Assembly: GCF_003945545.1 (NCBI RefSeq)
Contig: NZ_CP029617.1
Coordinates: 1,685,001-1,749,000, forward strand
Reading direction: 5' to 3'
Source of the DNA: Streptomyces sp. WAC 01529
GTDB lineage: Bacteria; Actinomycetota; Actinomycetes; Streptomycetales; Streptomycetaceae
DNA: 64,000 nucleotides
Shown: piece after piece, positions 24,920 to 32,691 of the stretch
Position numbering within the stretch: position 1 is the stretch's first letter
Layout of the letters: each line of letters starts with the position of its first letter
Notes under the pieces: model-generated
What the model saw: only the letters and a program-made list of their open reading frames with translations
Databases searched by the model: none
Told to the model about the DNA's origin: nothing
Program-made: the position numbers and the translations under genes

Positions 24920-26188
24920 GTGACGGACATCGTCGACGAGCTGAAGTGGCGGGGGCTTTTCTCCCTGTCCACCGATGAGGACGCACTGCGCAAGGCGCTC
25001 GCGGACGGTCCCGTCACGTTCTATTGCGGCTTCGACCCCACCGCGGCGAGCCTGCACGTCGGGCACCTCGTGCAGGTCCTCACCGTGCGCAGGCTCCAGC
25101 AGGCGGGGCACCGCCCGCTGGCGCTCGTCGGTGGCGCCACGGGCCAGATCGGCGACCCGCGGCCGACCGCCGAGCGCACCCTGAACGACCCGGAGACGGT
25201 CGCGAACTGGGTGGCGCGGCTGCGCTCGCAGATCGAGCCGTTCCTGTCCTTCGAGGGCGAGAACGCCGCGACGATGGTCAACAACCTCGACTGGACCGCG
25301 GGCATGTCCGCGATCGAGTTCCTGCGCGACATCGGCAAGCACTTCCGGGTGAACAAGATGCTCACCAAGGACTCCGTGGCCCGCCGTCTGGAGTCGCAGG
25401 AGGGCATCTCCTACACGGAGTTCAGCTACCAGCTCCTCCAGGGCATGGACTTCCTGGAGCTGTACCGGCGGTACGGCTGCACGCTCCAGACCGGCGGCAG
25501 CGACCAGTGGGGCAACCTCACGGCGGGCATCGACCTCATCCACCGCCTGGAGCCGGACGCCGCGGTCCACGCGATGGGCACGCCGCTGATGCTCAAGTCG
25601 GACGGCACCAAGTTCGGCAAGTCCGAGGGCGGCGCCGTCTGGCTCGACCCGACGATGACGACGCCGTACGCGTTCTACCAGTTCTGGCTGAACACGGACG
25701 ACCGGGACATCTCCACGTACATGCGGATCCTCTCCTTCAAGTCCCGCGAGGAGCTGGAGGAGATCGAGAAGCAGACCGAGGAGCGTCCGCAGGCGCGCGC
25801 CGCGCAGCGCGCCCTCGCCGAGGAGCTGACGACGCTGGTGCACGGCGCCGACCAGTGCGCCGCGGTCATCGCCGCGTCCAAGGCGCTCTTCGGTCAGGGC
25901 GATCTTGCCGACCTGGACGAGGCGACGCTGGCCGCCGCCCTCTCCGAGCTGCCGCGTGTCGAGGTCGCCGAGCTGGGACCGGTCGTGGACCTGCTCGCCG
26001 AGGTGGGTCTGGTGGCGAGCAAGTCGGCCGCGCGGCGCACGGTGAAGGAGGGCGGTGCCTACGTGAACAACGTGAAGGTCGCCGCCGAGGACGCCGTGCC
26101 CGCCCGCGAGGATCTGCTGCACGGGCGCTGGCTGGTGCTGCGGCGCGGCAAGAAGAACCTGGCGGCGGTCGAGGTCACGGCGGGCTGA
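24920..26188 (+). CDS. tyrS: tyrosyl-tRNA synthetase
   Basis: Charges tRNA-Tyr with tyrosine using ATP; 422 residues, class I synthetase. The HIGH motif is in [17 protein letters not shown], the KMSKS-like loop in [13 protein letters not shown], and tyrosine-pocket residues occur in [19 protein letters not shown] and [18 protein letters not shown]-terminal S4 RNA-binding domain ends the protein ([20 protein letters not shown]). GTG start 24920 with GAGGAGA 10 nt upstream, 57 bp after pmbA. No T-box leader is present, normal for actinobacterial tyrS. Confidence 0.96.
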   Translation: MTDIVDELKWRGLFSLSTDEDALRKALADGPVTFYCGFDPTAASLHVGHLVQVLTVRRLQQAGHRPLALVGGATGQIGDPRPTAERTLNDPETVANWVARLRSQIEPFLSFEGENAATMVNNLDWTAGMSAIEFLRDIGKHFRVNKMLTKDSVARRLESQEGISYTEFSYQLLQGMDFLELYRRYGCTLQTGGSDQWGNLTAGIDLIHRLEPDAAVHAMGTPLMLKSDGTKFGKSEGGAVWLDPTMTTPYAFYQFWLNTDDRDISTYMRILSFKSREELEEIEKQTEERPQARAAQRALAEELTTLVHGADQCAAVIAASKALFGQGDLADLDEATLAAALSELPRVEVAELGPVVDLLAEVGLVASKSAARRTVKEGGAYVNNVKVAAEDAVPAREDLLHGRWLVLRRGKKNLAAVEVTAG

Positions 26189-26239
26189 TCCGCCTACGGT
26201 CGCACACGCGTACGCCTCACGCCCGGCTCCCGGCGCGGC

Positions 26240-26274
26240 GAAGGCCCGGCCCCCTGGGTGGGGGCCGGGCCTTC
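26240..26274. terminator. bidirectional hairpin terminator
   Basis: 15-bp perfect stem GAAGGCCCGGCCCCC region (26240-26254) with its complement (26260-26274), 5-nt loop, between convergent tyrS and the GlsB/YeaQ gene. Confidence 0.9.
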
Positions 26275-26294
26275 GTCATGGGGCGTGCGTACGG

Positions 26295-26570
26295 CTAGGC
26301 CGTCCGTCTGTTGCCCTTGATCATCTTGTAGGCCGCGTCGCCCAGGCCGACGACGACGACCGCCGCGGCCAGTTGCAGGGCGTGGCGGCCCCAGTCGATG
26401 CCCTTGGTCTCGTTGATGCCGAACTGCGTCGCGAGCCAGTTGCCCAGGACGGCTCCGATGATGCCGAACACCGTGGTGAGCCAGATCGGACTGTGCTGCT
26501 TACCGGGCAGGATCGCCTTGGCAATCAGCCCCAGCACGAATCCCACGATGATCGCCCACAACCAGCCCAT
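26295..26570 (-). CDS. GlsB/YeaQ/YmgE family stress membrane protein
   Basis: 91-residue integral membrane protein of the transglycosylase-associated (GlsB/YeaQ/YmgE) family with three helices: MGWLWAIIVGFVLGLIAKAI, LTTVFGIIGAVLGNWLATQF and LQLAAAVVVVGLGDAAYKM. The family is often induced by envelope or general stress; the biochemical role is unknown and the old name does not mean it is an enzyme. Gly-rich helix faces suggest oligomer packing. Start ATG 26570 with AAGGAGG 6 nt upstream. It sits divergent to the DUF3099 gene. Confidence 0.88.
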   Translation of the reverse strand: MGWLWAIIVGFVLGLIAKAILPGKQHSPIWLTTVFGIIGAVLGNWLATQFGINETKGIDWGRHALQLAAAVVVVGLGDAAYKMIKGNRRTA

Positions 26571-26794
26571 AGCTGCCTCCTTGTACGGCTCTACGTGAGC
26601 ATTACCGCCAGTGTCGGCCCGTGCGCCGTACGGCGCATGTCGGGCGCCCCCATACGTGGCCGGACGCAGCGACCGCACCGGGGTGAGGCCTGACCCGGTC
26701 TCGTGGACTGCGCAGACCAGGCGTAACGTGGAAGCGCCGGACCGGGGTGGATTCCGAGGAGAGTCCGGCACAGCGGACAGGGTGGTGGAACGTG
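26571..26794. promoter_or_regulatory. divergent intergenic region with 16-bp palindrome
   Basis: 224 bp between the GlsB-like and DUF3099 genes. It contains the perfect palindrome TGCGCCGTACGGCGCA (26622-26637), a possible operator. No other clear element. Confidence 0.35.
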
Positions 26795-27181
26795 ATGCGG
26801 AAGCAGAGCGGTGGCCAGGTCTTCCGGATCACGGGGGCCCGGCAGGGACTCGCGGAGGACGTGCGCGGCCGGCAGCGCCGGTACGTGATCTCGATGTCGG
26901 TCCGGACCGTCTCCGTCGTCGCGGCGGCCGTGCTGTGGAACGTCGAACGGCACGTGGCCATCGTCGCCCTGGTGCTCGGCGTCCTCCTTCCGTACATCTC
27001 CGTGGTCATCGCCAACGCGGGCCGCGAGAGCAACCCTTCGCTCCCGTCGACGTTCGTACCCACCCCTTCTCGGCCAATGCTCGCGCCGCCCGCCGCGGCC
27101 GGATCCGCGGAATCCGTCCCGGAAGATCCGGTGGGCGCCGCGCACGACCAGCGGCGCGGCCATTCACGCGCTCAGAACTGA
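26795..27181 (+). CDS. DUF3099 domain membrane protein
   Basis: 128-residue protein matching the actinobacterial DUF3099 pattern: FRITGARQGLAEDVRGRQRR, then two adjacent membrane helices (YVISMSVRTVSVVAAAVLW, HVAIVALVLGVLLPYISVVI) and ANAGRES. The tail is disordered and Pro/Ala-rich. Function unknown; the family is widespread and core in Streptomyces. An in-frame GTG lies just before the ATG at 26795; ribosome site GGTGG is weak. Confidence 0.8.
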   Translation: MRKQSGGQVFRITGARQGLAEDVRGRQRRYVISMSVRTVSVVAAAVLWNVERHVAIVALVLGVLLPYISVVIANAGRESNPSLPSTFVPTPSRPMLAPPAAAGSAESVPEDPVGAAHDQRRGHSRAQN

Positions 27182-27369
27182 CCGTCGACGTTCCGCCAAG
27201 CTCAGGAAAAGCTCAGATCAATCATGTAGTTCCGGTGCCAGTCACCGGGTCCCCCGTGACATACTTCGTACGCGCTCCGCATCCCCCGTCGGAGCGACAG
27301 ACCGACGCCGGGCAGCTCCCCCCGTGGCTGCTCGGCGTCGCCTTGTTCGGAACGTTTTTGGACGCGACT
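27182..27369 (+). promoter_or_regulatory. structured leader before small CxxxxC protein
   Basis: 188-bp gap with three hairpins: GTCAC/GTGAC (27241-27245, 27256-27260), CGCTCCG/CGGAGCG (27273-27279, 27290-27296), and a 13-bp stem GACGCCGGGCAGC/GCTGCTCGGCGTC (27304-27316, 27327-27339), followed by TTTTT at 27355-27359. Could be an attenuator or simply the end of the previous transcript. Confidence 0.4.
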
Positions 27370-27591
27370 GTGAGTGACGAAACGCCGATTTGTTCCGCCA
27401 AGGGCTGCCGCGTGGCCGCGGTCTGGGTGCTCGCCTGGAACAACCCGAAGATCCACACGCCGGAGCGGCGCAAGACGTGGCTCGCGTGCGAGGAGCACCG
27501 CGAACACCTCTCCCAATTCCTCGGCGTACGCGGGATGTTGAAGGACGTCGTGCCGCTGACGGAGTGGGAAGCCCCGGAGGGCCAGGGCTAG
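27370..27591 (+). CDS. small conserved Cys-motif protein
   Basis: 73-residue soluble protein (from a GTG at 27370: VSDETPICSAKGCRVAAVWV). It has CSAKGC near the N-terminus and ACEEHREHLSQFLGVRGML in the middle: C-x4-C followed by C-x2-H, plausible for one zinc site. HTPERRKTWLACEEHR and the WxLAWNNPKIH stretch look conserved from memory in other actinobacteria, without a known role. No strong ribosome site. The last 4 bp overlap the convergent moaA stop. Confidence 0.7.
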   Translation: MSDETPICSAKGCRVAAVWVLAWNNPKIHTPERRKTWLACEEHREHLSQFLGVRGMLKDVVPLTEWEAPEGQG

Positions 27592-28604
27592 CCGCCGATC
27601 GCCGACATCGGGCGGTCCGGCTGGAGGAACGAGGGGTCGTCCAGGCCGGAACCGGCCTTCTTGCCCCACATGGCGCGCTTCCATATGCGGGCGATCGCCT
27701 CGTCCGAGCCGTCCGCCGTGCCCGTGCCGTCCTCGGGTGCCGCGCGCAGCGCCCCGCGCAGGTCGGTCTCCTCGGTGGCGAACAGGCAGGTGCGCACCTG
27801 GCCGTCGGCGGTCAGCCTCGTACGGTCGCAGGCCGAGCAGAAGGGGCGGGTCACCGAGGCGATGACGCCGACGCGGTGCGGGCCGCCGTCGACGATCCAG
27901 CGCTCGGCGGGCGCGGAGCCGCGCTCCCCGGTGCCCTCTTCCGTCAGCTCGAAGCGGGTGCGCAGGGAGTGCAGGATGTCACCCGCGGTGATCATGCCGT
28001 CGCGCTTCCAGCCGTGCTGGGCGTCGAGGGGCATCTGCTCGATGAAGCGCAGCTCGTAGTCGTTCTCGACGGCCCAGGCGAGGAGGTCGGGGGCCTCGTC
28101 GTCGTTGAGCCCCGGCATCAGGACGGTGTTGACCTTGACCGGGGTGAGGCCCGCGTCGCGGGCCGCTTCGAGGCCTTCGAGGACGTCCTTGTGGCGGTCG
28201 CGGCGGGTGAGCGTCTTGAAGACGTCGGGGCGCAGGGTGTCCAGCGAGACGTTGACCCGGTCGAGGCCGGCGGCCTTGAGGGCCTGCGCGGTGCGCTTGA
28301 GGCCGATGCCGTTCGTCGTCAGGGACATCTTGGGGCGGGGTTCCAGCTGGGCGCAGCGCTCGACGATCCCGACGAGGCCGGGGCGCAGCAGGGGCTCGCC
28401 GCCGGTGAAGCGGACCTCGGTGATCCCGAGCTGGGTGACGGCGATGCGCACGAGGCGCACGATCTCGTCGTCGGTGAGCAGGTCGGGCTTGGCGAGCCAC
28501 TGCAGGCCTTCTTCGGGCATGCAGTAGGTACAGCGGAGATTGCAGCGATCGGTCAGTGATACGCGCAGGTCAGTGGCTACGCGGCCATATGTGTCGATGA
28601 GCAC
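27588..28604 (-). CDS. moaA: GTP 3',8-cyclase MoaA
   Basis: Radical-SAM enzyme of the first molybdenum-cofactor step, converting GTP to 3',8-cyclo-GTP; 338 residues. The SAM [4Fe-4S] motif is CNLRCTYCMPEEGL (CxxxCxxC), with FTGGEPLLRPGL after it. The C-terminal cluster site is FCSACDRTRLTADGQVRTCL. The protein ends in Gly-Gly (PMSAIGG), the tail known to be needed in the active site. The GTG at 28604 is preferred (GGGGAGGGG upstream); the frame extends 31 codons further. No other cofactor-synthesis gene is nearby. Confidence 0.94.
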   Translation of the reverse strand: MLIDTYGRVATDLRVSLTDRCNLRCTYCMPEEGLQWLAKPDLLTDDEIVRLVRIAVTQLGITEVRFTGGEPLLRPGLVGIVERCAQLEPRPKMSLTTNGIGLKRTAQALKAAGLDRVNVSLDTLRPDVFKTLTRRDRHKDVLEGLEAARDAGLTPVKVNTVLMPGLNDDEAPDLLAWAVENDYELRFIEQMPLDAQHGWKRDGMITAGDILHSLRTRFELTEEGTGERGSAPAERWIVDGGPHRVGVIASVTRPFCSACDRTRLTADGQVRTCLFATEETDLRGALRAAPEDGTGTADGSDEAIARIWKRAMWGKKAGSGLDDPSFLQPDRPMSAIGG

Positions 28605-28721
28605 TGCGGCCCCCTCCCCGGCGGTCGGATGCTGCTGGGTCCCCTCGGTAGGGGTCCCACTGCTTTCGACCTTACGCGACACCTCTGACAACACCATGGG
28701 CCATTTGCCACGAGGAACGGT

Positions 28722-28755
28722 GCGGCCGCGTCGTAGGACTCTACGACGCGGCCGC
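28722..28755. terminator. hairpin terminator of symporter operon
   Basis: Perfect 15-bp stem GCGGCCGCGTCGTAG (28722-28736) / CTACGACGCGGCCGC (28741-28755), 4-nt loop, just downstream of the symporter gene. Confidence 0.85.
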
Positions 28756-28778
28756 TACGGGCGTGTGAACAACTCCTG

Positions 28779-30416
28779 TCAGTGGGCGCCGACGCCGGTG
28801 AGGGACTTGACCTCCAGCTCGGCGTACTTGCCCTTGTCCGGCTCCTCCTTGGAGAGGATCGAGCCGAGCCAGCCGAGCAGGAAGCCCAGCGGGATGGAGA
28901 TCAGGCCCGGGTTCTCCAGCGGGAAGAGGTCGAAGTTCGCGTCGGGGAACATCGAGGTGGGCTTGCCGGAGACGACCGGCGAGAACAGCACCAGACCGAC
29001 GGCCGCGGCCAGGCCGCCGTAGATGGACCAGAGCGCGCCCTGGGTGGTGAACCTCTTCCAGAACAGGCTGTAGAGGATCGTCGGGAGGTTGGCGGAGGCG
29101 GCGACCGCGAAGGCGAGGGCGACGAGGCCGGCCACGTTCAGGTCGCGGGCCAGGGCGCCGAGGGCGATGGAGACGACACCGATGAGGACGGTCGCCCAGC
29201 GGGCGGCCCTCATCTCCTCCTTCTCGGTGGCCTTGCCCTTGCGGATGACGTTGGCGTAGATGTCGTGCGCGAAGGACGACGACGAGGCGAGCGTCAGTCC
29301 CGCGACGACCGCGAGGATCGTGGCGAAGGCGACCGCGGAGATCACCGCGAGCAGGATCGCGCCGCCGGTGGAGTCGCCACCGCCGCCGATCTCCAGGGCG
29401 GCGAGCGGCGCGGCCGTGTTGCCCGCCTTGTTGGAGGCGATGATGTCGCCGGGCTTGAGCAGGGCCGCGGCGCCGAAGCCGAGCACGATGGTCATCAGGT
29501 AGAAGGCGCCGATGATGCCGATCGCCCAGTTCACGGACTTACGGGCGGCCTTGGCCGTGGGCACGGTGTAGAAGCGGATCAGGATGTGCGGCAGGCCGGC
29601 GGTGCCGAGGACCAGGGCGATGCCGAGCGAGAGGAAGTCCAGCTTGGAGGTGGCGCTCGCGCCGTACTTGAGACCGGGCTCCAGGAACGCCGAGCCCTTG
29701 CCGCTGTTGGAGGCGGCGGAGCCGAGCAGGTCCGAGACGTTGAAGTTGAACTTCAGCAGGATCAGGAAGGTGATGAGCACGGTGCCCGTGATGAGCAGGA
29801 CGGCCTTGACCATCTGCACCCAGGTGGTGCCCTTCATGCCGCCGATGGTGACGTAGACGATCATCAGAACGCCGACGAGGGCGACGATGAGGATCTTGCC
29901 CGCGTCGGAGGTGATGCCGAGCAGCAGGGAGACCAGGACGCCCGCGCCCGCCATCTGCGCCAGCAGGTAGAAGATCGAGACGACGATGGTGGAGGTGCCC
30001 GCGGCCGTACGCACCGGGCGCTGGCGCATGCGGTAGGCGAGGACGTCGCCCATGGTGTAGCGCCCGGAGTTGCGCAGCGGCTCGGCGACCAGGAGCAGCG
30101 CCACCAGCCAGGCGACCAGGAAGCCGATGGAGTACAGGAATCCGTCGTAGCCGAAGAGGGCGATGGCGCCCGCGATGCCGAGGAAGGACGCGGCGGACAT
30201 GTAGTCGCCGGAGATCGCCAGACCGTTCTGGAAGCCGGTGAACTGGCGGCCGCCCGCGTAGAAGTCGGCGGCGCTCTTGGTCTGCCGGCCCGCCCAGACG
30301 GTGATGCAGAGGGTGGCGACGACGAAGGCGGCGAAGAGGCTGATGATCAGCGGCCGGTGCTGGGAGGCGTCGGACGCGGCCGCGAGGTCGATGACGGCGG
30401 GGTGCGCGGGGCTCAT
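28779..30416 (-). CDS. sodium:solute symporter, ActP-like
   Basis: 545-residue sodium/solute symporter family protein with about 13 helices. Family signatures: KSAADFYAGGRQFTGFQNGL, ISGDYMSAASFLGIAGAIAL, PHILIRFYTVPTAKAARKSV, and VVAGLTLASSSSFAHDIYAN. The closest functional group is the acetate/pyruvate/propionate permease ActP, supported by the DUF485 gene directly upstream (a YjcH homologue), which overlaps the start codon (ATGA, 30413-30416). Substrate is most likely a short monocarboxylate; this is inference from pairing. Confidence 0.9.
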   Translation of the reverse strand: MSPAHPAVIDLAAASDASQHRPLIISLFAAFVVATLCITVWAGRQTKSAADFYAGGRQFTGFQNGLAISGDYMSAASFLGIAGAIALFGYDGFLYSIGFLVAWLVALLLVAEPLRNSGRYTMGDVLAYRMRQRPVRTAAGTSTIVVSIFYLLAQMAGAGVLVSLLLGITSDAGKILIVALVGVLMIVYVTIGGMKGTTWVQMVKAVLLITGTVLITFLILLKFNFNVSDLLGSAASNSGKGSAFLEPGLKYGASATSKLDFLSLGIALVLGTAGLPHILIRFYTVPTAKAARKSVNWAIGIIGAFYLMTIVLGFGAAALLKPGDIIASNKAGNTAAPLAALEIGGGGDSTGGAILLAVISAVAFATILAVVAGLTLASSSSFAHDIYANVIRKGKATEKEEMRAARWATVLIGVVSIALGALARDLNVAGLVALAFAVAASANLPTILYSLFWKRFTTQGALWSIYGGLAAAVGLVLFSPVVSGKPTSMFPDANFDLFPLENPGLISIPLGFLLGWLGSILSKEEPDKGKYAELEVKSLTGVGAH

Positions 30417-30799
30417 GCGTCGCCCTCCATGCGGGACTCCATGCGGGACTTGATCGCCTCGGACTTGGGGTCGAGCTTCGCCGCGGCGTGCCGCGAGTAG
30501 AACCAGGCGATGAGGAAGGTGGTCAGGAACTGCCCGAGGCCGAGCACCAGGGCGACGTTGATGTTGCCGAACAGCTTGGTGCCCATGAGGTCGCCCGCGT
30601 AGTTGGAGAGCAGGACGTACACGAGGTACCAGGTGATGAAGGCGACGGTGAGCGGGAAGGCGAACGAGCGGTGGGCGCGGCGCAGTTCACCGAATTCCGC
30701 GCTCTCCTGCACCTCGGTGAACTCCTCCGTGGAGGGCGCGTGGGGAGCGGGTTCGTTTCCTGCGCCACCCTTCGAAGGGGGCGGTGCGGCGGTGGCCAC
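30413..30799 (-). CDS. DUF485 membrane protein (YjcH-like)
   Basis: 128-residue small membrane protein with the DUF485 pattern: FGELRRAHRSFAFPLTVAFI, TWYLVYVLLSNYAGDLMGTK, and NVALVLGLGQFLTTFLIAWF, two helices. It regularly accompanies ActP-type symporters and probably forms part of or stabilises the transporter. The GTG at 30799 is chosen for the strong GAGGAG 5-6 nt before it; a longer frame with a disordered Pro-rich head is possible. First gene of the pair; the promoter lies in the 328-bp region to the protease gene. Confidence 0.85.
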   Translation of the reverse strand: MATAAPPPSKGGAGNEPAPHAPSTEEFTEVQESAEFGELRRAHRSFAFPLTVAFITWYLVYVLLSNYAGDLMGTKLFGNINVALVLGLGQFLTTFLIAWFYSRHAAAKLDPKSEAIKSRMESRMEGDA

Positions 30800-31127
30800 G
30801 GAGTCTCCTCGTGGTGCGGGTGGGGTGGGGACGGACAGTTGTTCCATGGGAGGGTGCGCTCTCACATTCCGGCGTGACGCGGATCACGTGAGCCACGGAT
30901 GGCGATGCTAAGGCCACAGGACGTGATCCGACAGGGGTTGATGTTGCTTCCGTTGTCTGCTCAACGTCATGGCGGCGCGCACGACGCGCCCCAACTCCCC
31001 GTTTTCTTCCGGAAGGCATTGCTGGCCTCGGAGTCCGGGGGATAGCTTCACCCTGCACCCCGTCATGTACCTGCCCGAGCACCAGCTGTGTTCGGGCAGT
31101 TCCGTATCCGGATGATGTGGAGATCCC
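30800..31127. promoter_or_regulatory. divergent region before subtilase genes
   Basis: 328 bp between the DUF485 gene and the first subtilase. Near the right end an 8-bp hairpin CTGCCCGA/TCGGGCAG (31071-31078, 31092-31099) lies in the probable leader; TAGCTT at 31043 is a possible -10. Nothing else supported. Confidence 0.3.
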
Positions 31128-32678
31128 ATGGCTCATCTGCCTTCCAGACGCCGTACGGCGCTGACCGTGCCGCTCGGTATCGCGCTCGCCGCCTCGGTCG
31201 GCTTCGCGCCCGGCGCCGCCACCGCGGCCCCGGACGAGTCACCGGCCCCGGCCTCGGTGGCGTCGGCCGCGAAGGACGCCCCCGTCTTCGCGTACGTCGT
31301 CAACACCCGCGCGGACCACAGGACGATCGCGTACGTGAAGAAGGCGATAGCCAAGGCAGGCGGGTCCGTCGTCGTCGCGCACGACAAGATAGGCGTCATC
31401 GTCGTGCACTCGTCGAACCCCCTGTTCGCCGAGCGAATACGCGACGTGCGCGGCGTGCGGTCCGCGGGCGCGACCCACACCGCCCCGCTGCGGGCGGCGG
31501 GCACCACGGACGACGGCAAGGCGAAGTTGCTCTCCGAGGCCGACGCCAAGTCCCTGAAGCGGAGCGCCGCCCCGGGCGCCGAGCCGATGGAGGCGGACCA
31601 GTGGGATCTGCGGGCGATCGGCGCCGACAAGGCGGCGAAGATCAACCCCGGCAGCAAGAAGGTCACCGTCGCCGTGATCGACACCGGCGTCGACGACACC
31701 CACCCGGACCTGGCCCCGAACTTCTCGGCGTCGCAGTCCGCGAGCTGTGTCGGCGGCAAGGCGGACACCTCGCCCGGCGCCTGGCGCCCGGCGAACAAGG
31801 ACCACTACCACGGCACGCACGTGGCGGGTGAGATAGGCGCGGCCCGCAACGGCGTCGGCGTCGCGGGCGTGGCGCCCGGCGTGAAGATAGCGGGCATCAA
31901 GGTCGCCGACCCGGTCGACGAGCTGTTCTACCCGGAGAACGTGGTCTGTGCCTTCGTGTTCGCCGCCGAGCACAGCGTCGAGATCACCAACAACAGCTAC
32001 TACGTGGACCCGTGGCTGTACAACTGCAAGGACGACCCGGACCAGAGGGCCATCCTCGACGCGGTCAACCGCGCCCAGCTGTACGCCCAGCGCAAGGGCA
32101 TCCTCAACGTCGCCTCGGCGGGCAACTCCAACCACGACCTGGACTCCGACGCGATCGTCGACAAGACGAGCCCGGACGACTCCACTCCGGTGACCCGCAC
32201 CATCGACCCGCACGAGTGCCTGGACGTGCCCACCCAGCTGCCGGGCGTCGTCACCACCAGCGCGACGGGCGTGAAGAACCTCAAGTCGTCGTACTCCACC
32301 TACGGCAAGGGCGTCATCGACGTCACGGCGCCGGGCGGCGACAGGTACCAACTGCCGACCGACACCCCGTCGAAGAACGGCAACATCCTCTCCACCATGC
32401 CGAACGGCGAGTACGGCTGGCTGCGCGGTACGTCGATGGCCGCGCCGCACGCCGCGGGCGTCGCCGCGCTGCTGAAGTCCACGCACCCCAAGGCAGGCCC
32501 CGCCGAGTTGCAGCGCCTGCTGAAGGCGCAGGCCGACCGCATGGAGTGCCCGACCGCACCGTACGACCCGGACGGCGACGGTGATGTCGACGCGGTCTGC
32601 GAGAGCGGCGGCAAGGGCGAGAACGGTTTCTACGGCAGCGGGCTCGTCGACGCGCTCGACGCCGTGAAGAAGAAGTGA
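31128..32678 (+). CDS. secreted subtilisin-like serine protease (S8)
   Basis: 516-residue exported peptidase. Signal peptide: RRTALTVPLGIALAASVGFA, cleavage near ATAA. An inhibitor-I9-like propeptide follows (FAYVVNTRADHRTIAYVKKA; VRGVRSAGATHT). Catalytic triad: Asp in VAVIDTGVDDTHPDL, His in HYHGTHVAGEIGAARNG, Ser in RGTSMAAPHAAGVAALLKS. Six Cys in the mature part (SASCV, NVVCAF, YNCKDD, HECLDV, MECPT, AVCESG) suggest disulfides. Before the last helix, DPDGDGDVD looks like a calcium-binding EF-hand loop. Start ATG 31128 with GGAGATC upstream; a paralogue follows after 13 bp. Confidence 0.93.
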   Translation: MAHLPSRRRTALTVPLGIALAASVGFAPGAATAAPDESPAPASVASAAKDAPVFAYVVNTRADHRTIAYVKKAIAKAGGSVVVAHDKIGVIVVHSSNPLFAERIRDVRGVRSAGATHTAPLRAAGTTDDGKAKLLSEADAKSLKRSAAPGAEPMEADQWDLRAIGADKAAKINPGSKKVTVAVIDTGVDDTHPDLAPNFSASQSASCVGGKADTSPGAWRPANKDHYHGTHVAGEIGAARNGVGVAGVAPGVKIAGIKVADPVDELFYPENVVCAFVFAAEHSVEITNNSYYVDPWLYNCKDDPDQRAILDAVNRAQLYAQRKGILNVASAGNSNHDLDSDAIVDKTSPDDSTPVTRTIDPHECLDVPTQLPGVVTTSATGVKNLKSSYSTYGKGVIDVTAPGGDRYQLPTDTPSKNGNILSTMPNGEYGWLRGTSMAAPHAAGVAALLKSTHPKAGPAELQRLLKAQADRMECPTAPYDPDGDGDVDAVCESGGKGENGFYGSGLVDALDAVKKK

Positions 32679-32691
32679 CGGGGGTTCGGAC

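Noticed and set aside
27588..28604. Molybdenum-cofactor gene cluster
   Set aside because: moaA stands alone; no moaC, moaD, moaE, moeA or mog nearby.
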